DNA of 64,000 bases from Mycobacterium sp. GA-1199 (lineage in GTDB: Bacteria; Actinomycetota; Actinomycetes; Mycobacteriales; Mycobacteriaceae): NCBI RefSeq assembly GCF_001500045.1, contig NZ_LQIX01000055.1, forward strand, positions 124,001-188,000, in the 5' to 3' direction. Numbering within the stretch: position 1 is the stretch's first letter; the number at the start of each line of letters is the position of its first letter. The position numbers were made by a program, and so were the translations under genes. Of this stretch, positions 60,686 through 64,000 are shown piece by piece. A model generated the notes under the pieces. That model did not search any database and was not told the DNA's origin. It saw nothing but the letters and a program-made list of their open reading frames with translations.

Positions 60686-61494
60686 CACTTCCCTTTGCGC
60701 ACAACCGGATTCGTCAATGTTCCGATGCCTTCGACGGTGATGCTCACGGTGTCGGAGTCCTCGATCGGGCCGACACCCTCGGGCGTCCCGGTCAGAATCA
60801 GATCGCCCGGCAACAATGTCATCACCCGGGATATCCATTCCACGATCGCACCGACGTCGTGGATCATCAGCGACGTCCTGCTGTTCTGCTTGACGACACC
60901 GTTGACTTCGGTGCGGATCTGCAGGTCCGAGGGATCGACGTCGGTGACGATCCACGGCCCGACCGGGCAGAACGTGTCATGCCCCTTCGCGCGGGCCCAT
61001 TGGCCGTCCTTCTGCTGCTGATCGCGTGCCGAGACATCGTTGGCGATGGTGTAACCCAGGATGTTCTCCGCCGCGCGGGCGGCCGATACGTCCTTGCACG
61101 GCCTGCCGATGACCGCGGCGAGCTCGCCCTCGAAATGCACGGGATCCGCGTCGGCGGGCAGCTGGATCGGCACGTTCGGACCGATGATCGCGGTGTTGGG
61201 TTTCATGAAGATGATCGGGTCGTCGAAAGTGGCGGGGTCCGAACCGTCTCCGGCGCGTGCGGCCATTTCGGCGATGTGGGCCGCATAGTTCTTGCCCACG
61301 CACACCACCTTGGTCGCGAGGATCGGCGCGAGCAGGCGCACATCGGCCAGCGGCCACTGCCTGCCGGTGAACTGGGGATTGCCGAACGGGTGCTCGGCGA
61401 TTTCCCTCGCGATCGCCTGAGCGGGGTCGTCGGGTGGACCCTCGACGCTGACGAAGGCGACACCGTCGGGGCTGGCGATTCGGCCAAGGCGCAT
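60685..61494 (-). CDS. fumarylacetoacetate hydrolase family protein (Rv2993c orthologue)
   Basis: A 269-residue metal-dependent hydrolase/isomerase of the FAH superfamily. Motifs: KVVCVGKNYAAHIAEM, the metal-binding HFEGELAAVIGR, GYTIANDVSARDQQ, and LPGDLILTGTPEGVGP. Members process 2-hydroxyhepta-2,4-dienedioate or acylpyruvates; the substrate here is unknown. Directly upstream of gltX with overlapping stop/start codons, so it is cotranslated with it, as in M. tuberculosis. Confidence 0.92.
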   Translation of the reverse strand: MRLGRIASPDGVAFVSVEGPPDDPAQAIAREIAEHPFGNPQFTGRQWPLADVRLLAPILATKVVCVGKNYAAHIAEMAARAGDGSDPATFDDPIIFMKPNTAIIGPNVPIQLPADADPVHFEGELAAVIGRPCKDVSAARAAENILGYTIANDVSARDQQQKDGQWARAKGHDTFCPVGPWIVTDVDPSDLQIRTEVNGVVKQNSRTSLMIHDVGAIVEWISRVMTLLPGDLILTGTPEGVGPIEDSDTVSITVEGIGTLTNPVVRKGK

Positions 61495-61610
61495 GGCGTT
61501 CAGCCTAGTAGTCGGCCTGGTAGCGGCCGCCGACCGCTCCCACGACAGCGCTGTCTCGATATGTGAGAGCGCGATTCAGCATCGTGAGATCGCTGTGCCA
61601 CGATGGTCCG

Positions 61611-62828
61611 ATGTCCGCCGAGCCGCTGACCGCCGCCCGTCGATGGTCGTTGCTGTGTATCGCGCTGGCGGCGACGACGAGCGCCAACGTGTTCATCAAT
61701 GGTGTGGCCTTCCTCATCCCCACACTGCACAGCGAAAGGGGGCTCGACCTCGCGGCGGCCGGTCTGCTCTCTGCGATGCCGGGCTTCGGGCTCGTGACCA
61801 CGTTGATCGCGTGGGGCTATGTCGTCGACCGCTACGGCGAACGCATTGTGCTGACGGTCGGCTCGGTGCTGATTTCCGCGGCTGCGTTCGCCGCTGCCTT
61901 CGCCGAATCCCTGGTCGGCGTGGGCGCTTTCCTGTTCCTCGGCGGCATGGCGGCCGCGAGCAGCAACTCGGCCAGCGGCCGGTTGGTGGTCGGCTGGTTC
62001 CCGGTCGAACGACGCGGCCTGGCCATGGGGATCCGGCAGACGGCCACCCCGTTAGGAGTCGGGTTGGGAGCGCTGGTGATTCCGAGGCTGGCCGAAGGCC
62101 ACGGTGTGACCGGTGCGTTGCTGTTTCCCGCTGCGGTGTGCGCGGTGTCGGCGCTGGTGTGCCTGGTCGCGGTGATCGATCCGCCACGACCGCCGCGTTC
62201 CGAGGCGCCGATCGAACATCTCACGAACCCCTATCGGGGCTCTTCGGTGCTGTGGCGTATTCACGCTGTCTCGGTGTTGCTCGTCGTGCCCCAGGCGGTG
62301 GTGTGGACGTTCACGCTCGTGTGGTTGATGTCGGAGCGCGGCTGGTCGGCCGGCTCGGCCGGCCTACTCGTCATGGTGGCCCAATTGCTCGGCGCCGGAG
62401 GGCGTATCGCGGCCGGGCATTGGTCGGACCGGTTGGGTCAACGGCTTCGCCCGATCCGTGCGATCGCCGCCGCCGCGGCGCTCAGCATGGCAGCACTCGC
62501 GTTGTCGGACTGGCTGAACTCCCCGGTCGCGGTGGCGGCGATGGTGGTCGCCTCGGTGATCACGGTGTCCGACAACGGTTTGGCGTTCACCGCCATCGCC
62601 GAGATCGCCGGGCCCTTCTGGAGCGGTCGCGCCCTCGGCACCCAGAACACCGCCCAGCATCTGGCGTCGGCCGTCGCGGCCCCCACATTCGGGGCGCTGA
62701 TCGGGGTTGCCGGTTATCCGGCGGCGTTCGCCGTCTGCGCATTGTTCCCGCTGGCCGCGACGCCGCTCGTGCCCCCTGACCCCTCGGTTCGCCGGAAACC
62801 GCAAGGGGGCTGTGATTCGGCAACGTGA
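61611..62828 (+). CDS. MFS transporter (Rv2994 orthologue)
   Basis: Major facilitator superfamily protein, 405 residues, about twelve membrane helices; the loop 2-3 motif reads WGYVVDRYGERIV (G-x3-D-R-x-G-R form). Helix-rich, no signal cleavage. The ATG at 61611 (MSAEPLTAARRW) is preferred over a further ATG at 61563. Substrate not predictable. Divergent from the FAH gene (116-base gap) and convergent with leuB. Confidence 0.88.
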   Translation: MSAEPLTAARRWSLLCIALAATTSANVFINGVAFLIPTLHSERGLDLAAAGLLSAMPGFGLVTTLIAWGYVVDRYGERIVLTVGSVLISAAAFAAAFAESLVGVGAFLFLGGMAAASSNSASGRLVVGWFPVERRGLAMGIRQTATPLGVGLGALVIPRLAEGHGVTGALLFPAAVCAVSALVCLVAVIDPPRPPRSEAPIEHLTNPYRGSSVLWRIHAVSVLLVVPQAVVWTFTLVWLMSERGWSAGSAGLLVMVAQLLGAGGRIAAGHWSDRLGQRLRPIRAIAAAAALSMAALALSDWLNSPVAVAAMVVASVITVSDNGLAFTAIAEIAGPFWSGRALGTQNTAQHLASAVAAPTFGALIGVAGYPAAFAVCALFPLAATPLVPPDPSVRRKPQGGCDSAT

Positions 62829-62899
62829 GTTCTGGGCCGGCTGTCCACATTAGCGTCCTCAGTCTTCCCCGGAACCACTTCTGCCACTGCCCGCCTCCG

Positions 62900-62932
62900 A
62901 GCGAATAATTCGCTGGCAGCGAATCATTCGCT
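62900..62932. promoter_or_regulatory. two tandem 15-base palindromes AGCGAATNATTCGCT
   Basis: 62900-62914 (AGCGAATAATTCGCT) and 62918-62932 (AGCGAATCATTCGCT) are each perfect palindromes with a one-base centre, separated by three bases (18-base pitch). They lie between the convergent MFS and leuB ends. The form is that of a doubled operator for a dimeric repressor such as a TetR-type protein, but there is no obvious promoter here; it may instead act as a transcription end or be a dispersed repeat. Confidence 0.65.
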
Positions 62933-63073
62933 GAGAGCTGGGCAGTGCGGGGAGGTAGTCACCGAGGGTAGTGAGCGTCCGGAGTACCCGGGCACCCGAA
63001 GTACCTGAGCGCCCAGTGGTATCTGAGGCGGCGTGCCCGCCGAGATCGATAACGTCCTGCTTATAGGCCTTGC

Positions 63074-64000
63074 TTATAGATAGCCCGCGATCCGGTCGCC
63101 GACAGCGGTGGTGGACAGCTTCTCGTCACCGCGCGTGGCCAGATGCTGCTCGACGGCCTTGTCGACACGCGCGGCCGCATCCGTCTCGCCGACATGGGCC
63201 AGCAGCAATGCGACCGACATGATCGCCGCAGTCGGGTCGGCGATCCCCTGGCCCGCGATGTCGGGGGCGCTGCCGTGCACGGGTTCGAACATCGACGGAT
63301 TGGTGCGCGTGGCATCGATATTGCCGCTGGCGGCCAGCCCGATACCTCCGCACACCGCGGCCGCGAGGTCGGTGACGATATCGCCGAACAGGTTGTCGGT
63401 GACAATCACATCGAAACGGCCCGGGTCGGTGACGAGGTGGATGGTCGCCGCGTCGACGTGCTGGTAGGCGATCTCGACGTCTCCGAAGTCGGCGGCGACC
63501 TGCTGAACGGTGCGCCACCACAACGCGCCGGCGAAGGTCAGGACGTTGTTCTTGTGCACCAGCGTCAGATGTTTGCGACGTTGCTGGGCGCGGACGAACG
63601 CGTCCTCTACAACGCGGCGCACACCGAACGCGGTGTTGACGCTGACCTCGGTGGCGACCTCATGCGGTGTCCCGACACGGATCGCGCCGCCGGTTCCGGT
63701 GTAGGGACCCTCGGTGCCTTCCCGCACGACGACGAAGTCGATGTCGGGGTTGCCCGCCAGCGGGCTGTTCACGCCGGGATAGAGACGGCCGGGGCGCAGG
63801 TTGATGTGATGGTCGAGTTCGAACCGGATGCGTAGCAGCAGACCGCGTTCGAGCACGCCGCTGGGTACCGACGGGTCTCCGATCGCGCCCAGCAGGATCG
63901 CGTCGTGCCCGCGGAGTTCGTCTAGCACGGAGTCGGGCAGCACCTCACCCGTGGCGTGGTAGCGGCGCGCGCCGAGGTCGTACGGCGTCTTGTGCACGCC
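63074..64000 (-). CDS. leuB: 3-isopropylmalate dehydrogenase (partial, 5' end outside window)
   Basis: Oxidises and decarboxylates 3-isopropylmalate in leucine synthesis. The visible about 309 residues cover most of the protein: LLGAIGDPSVPSGVLERG, RPGRLYPGVNSPL, VVREGTEGPYTG, the NAD/Mg site IVTDNLFGDIVTDLAAAV, GSAPDIAGQGIADPTAAIMS and the C terminus DRIAGYL. The N-terminal about 30 residues, including the start, lie beyond the right edge; the apparent internal GTG start is not real. Confidence 0.94.
   Translation of the reverse strand, partial: GVHKTPYDLGARRYHATGEVLPDSVLDELRGHDAILLGAIGDPSVPSGVLERGLLLRIRFELDHHINLRPGRLYPGVNSPLAGNPDIDFVVVREGTEGPYTGTGGAIRVGTPHEVATEVSVNTAFGVRRVVEDAFVRAQQRRKHLTLVHKNNVLTFAGALWWRTVQQVAADFGDVEIAYQHVDAATIHLVTDPGRFDVIVTDNLFGDIVTDLAAAVCGGIGLAASGNIDATRTNPSMFEPVHGSAPDIAGQGIADPTAAIMSVALLLAHVGETDAAARVDKAVEQHLATRGDEKLSTTAVGDRIAGYL

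Noticed and set aside
61493..62779. 428-residue plus-strand frame overlapping the MFS gene
   Set aside because: Out-of-frame shadow rich in Arg/Gly; the MFS frame has twelve membrane helices.

Overview
The window comes from the chromosome of a mycobacterium, most likely a rapidly growing or environmental species (Mycolicibacterium-like). The gene order largely follows the M. tuberculosis block from Rv2901c to Rv2995c, with high-GC coding sequence, GTG starts, mycobacterial lipoproteins, SepIVA, FbiD, MutT1 and a lysine-rich HupB. The 1.3-Mb-class pathogenicity insertion known from M. tuberculosis (the PDIM/PGL lipid locus, about Rv2928-Rv2964) is absent between sepIVA and coaD. Two tandem aldo/keto reductases next to lipN match the arrangement known in M. 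smegmatis. No phage, insertion sequence, plasmid or CRISPR signature was seen.

Layout. (1) 1-4582, minus: the 5' half of an mce lipid-transport operon (mceA-mceB-mceC-mceD, the last cut by the window edge) with no yrbE permease genes in front, preceded by a 590-base AT-richer stretch without a gene. (2) 5173-10886: DUF2469, rnhB, lepB, rplS, then lppW (plus), trmD, rimM, khpA, rpsP; this is translation, RNA maturation and secretion. (3) 11141-15009: a decayed methyltransferase, an NTF2-like gene, two tandem DacB2-type carboxypeptidases and an amidohydrolase. (4) 15011-30224: ffh, the nitrogen operon amt-glnB-glnD with a GlnR operator, then ftsY, smc, acyP, osmC-like, fpg, rnc, DUF177 and sepIVA, all minus. 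(5) 30225-39596: a hemerythrin protein, coaD, rsmD, pyc, the VKOR-DsbA oxidative folding pair, lipN, and two tandem aldo/keto reductases. (6) 39610-47884: a secreted HNH protein, recG, a FakA-like DAK2 protein, rpmB, a small lipoprotein, ung, DUF1330, thiL, an Lrp-type ligand domain and a DUF3515 protein. (7) 47921-55848: ddl, a PLP-dependent gamma-lyase, gpsA, fbiD, ppk, mutT1, hupB. (8) 56038-64000: leuD, leuC, the divergent IclR regulator, tRNA-Glu, tRNA-Gln, gltX, a fumarylacetoacetate hydrolase, an MFS transporter and leuB (cut by the right edge).

Themes. The signal-recognition particle protein (Ffh) and its receptor (FtsY) flank the nitrogen-control genes; chromosome structure (Smc, HupB), septation (SepIVA) and envelope synthesis (DacB2 pair, Ddl, LepB) are spread among them. 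The glutamyl-tRNA synthetase gene is followed on the same strand by tRNA-Gln and tRNA-Glu, the two tRNAs that a non-discriminating mycobacterial GluRS charges. Leucine synthesis (leuB, leuC, leuD) and its likely IclR-type repressor lie together at the right end.

The most useful non-gene signals are a dispersed approximately 66-base palindromic repeat (two copies), a four-half-site GlnR operator with two extra leader palindromes at amt, a promoter box shared by rpsP and rplS, a doubled 15-base palindrome downstream of leuB, an 11-base inverted repeat between smc and ftsY, an apparent CTG start for rsmD and overlapping divergent start codons of lipN and the first aldo/keto reductase. The window is otherwise ordinary core genome; I did not find a clearly new multi-gene system.
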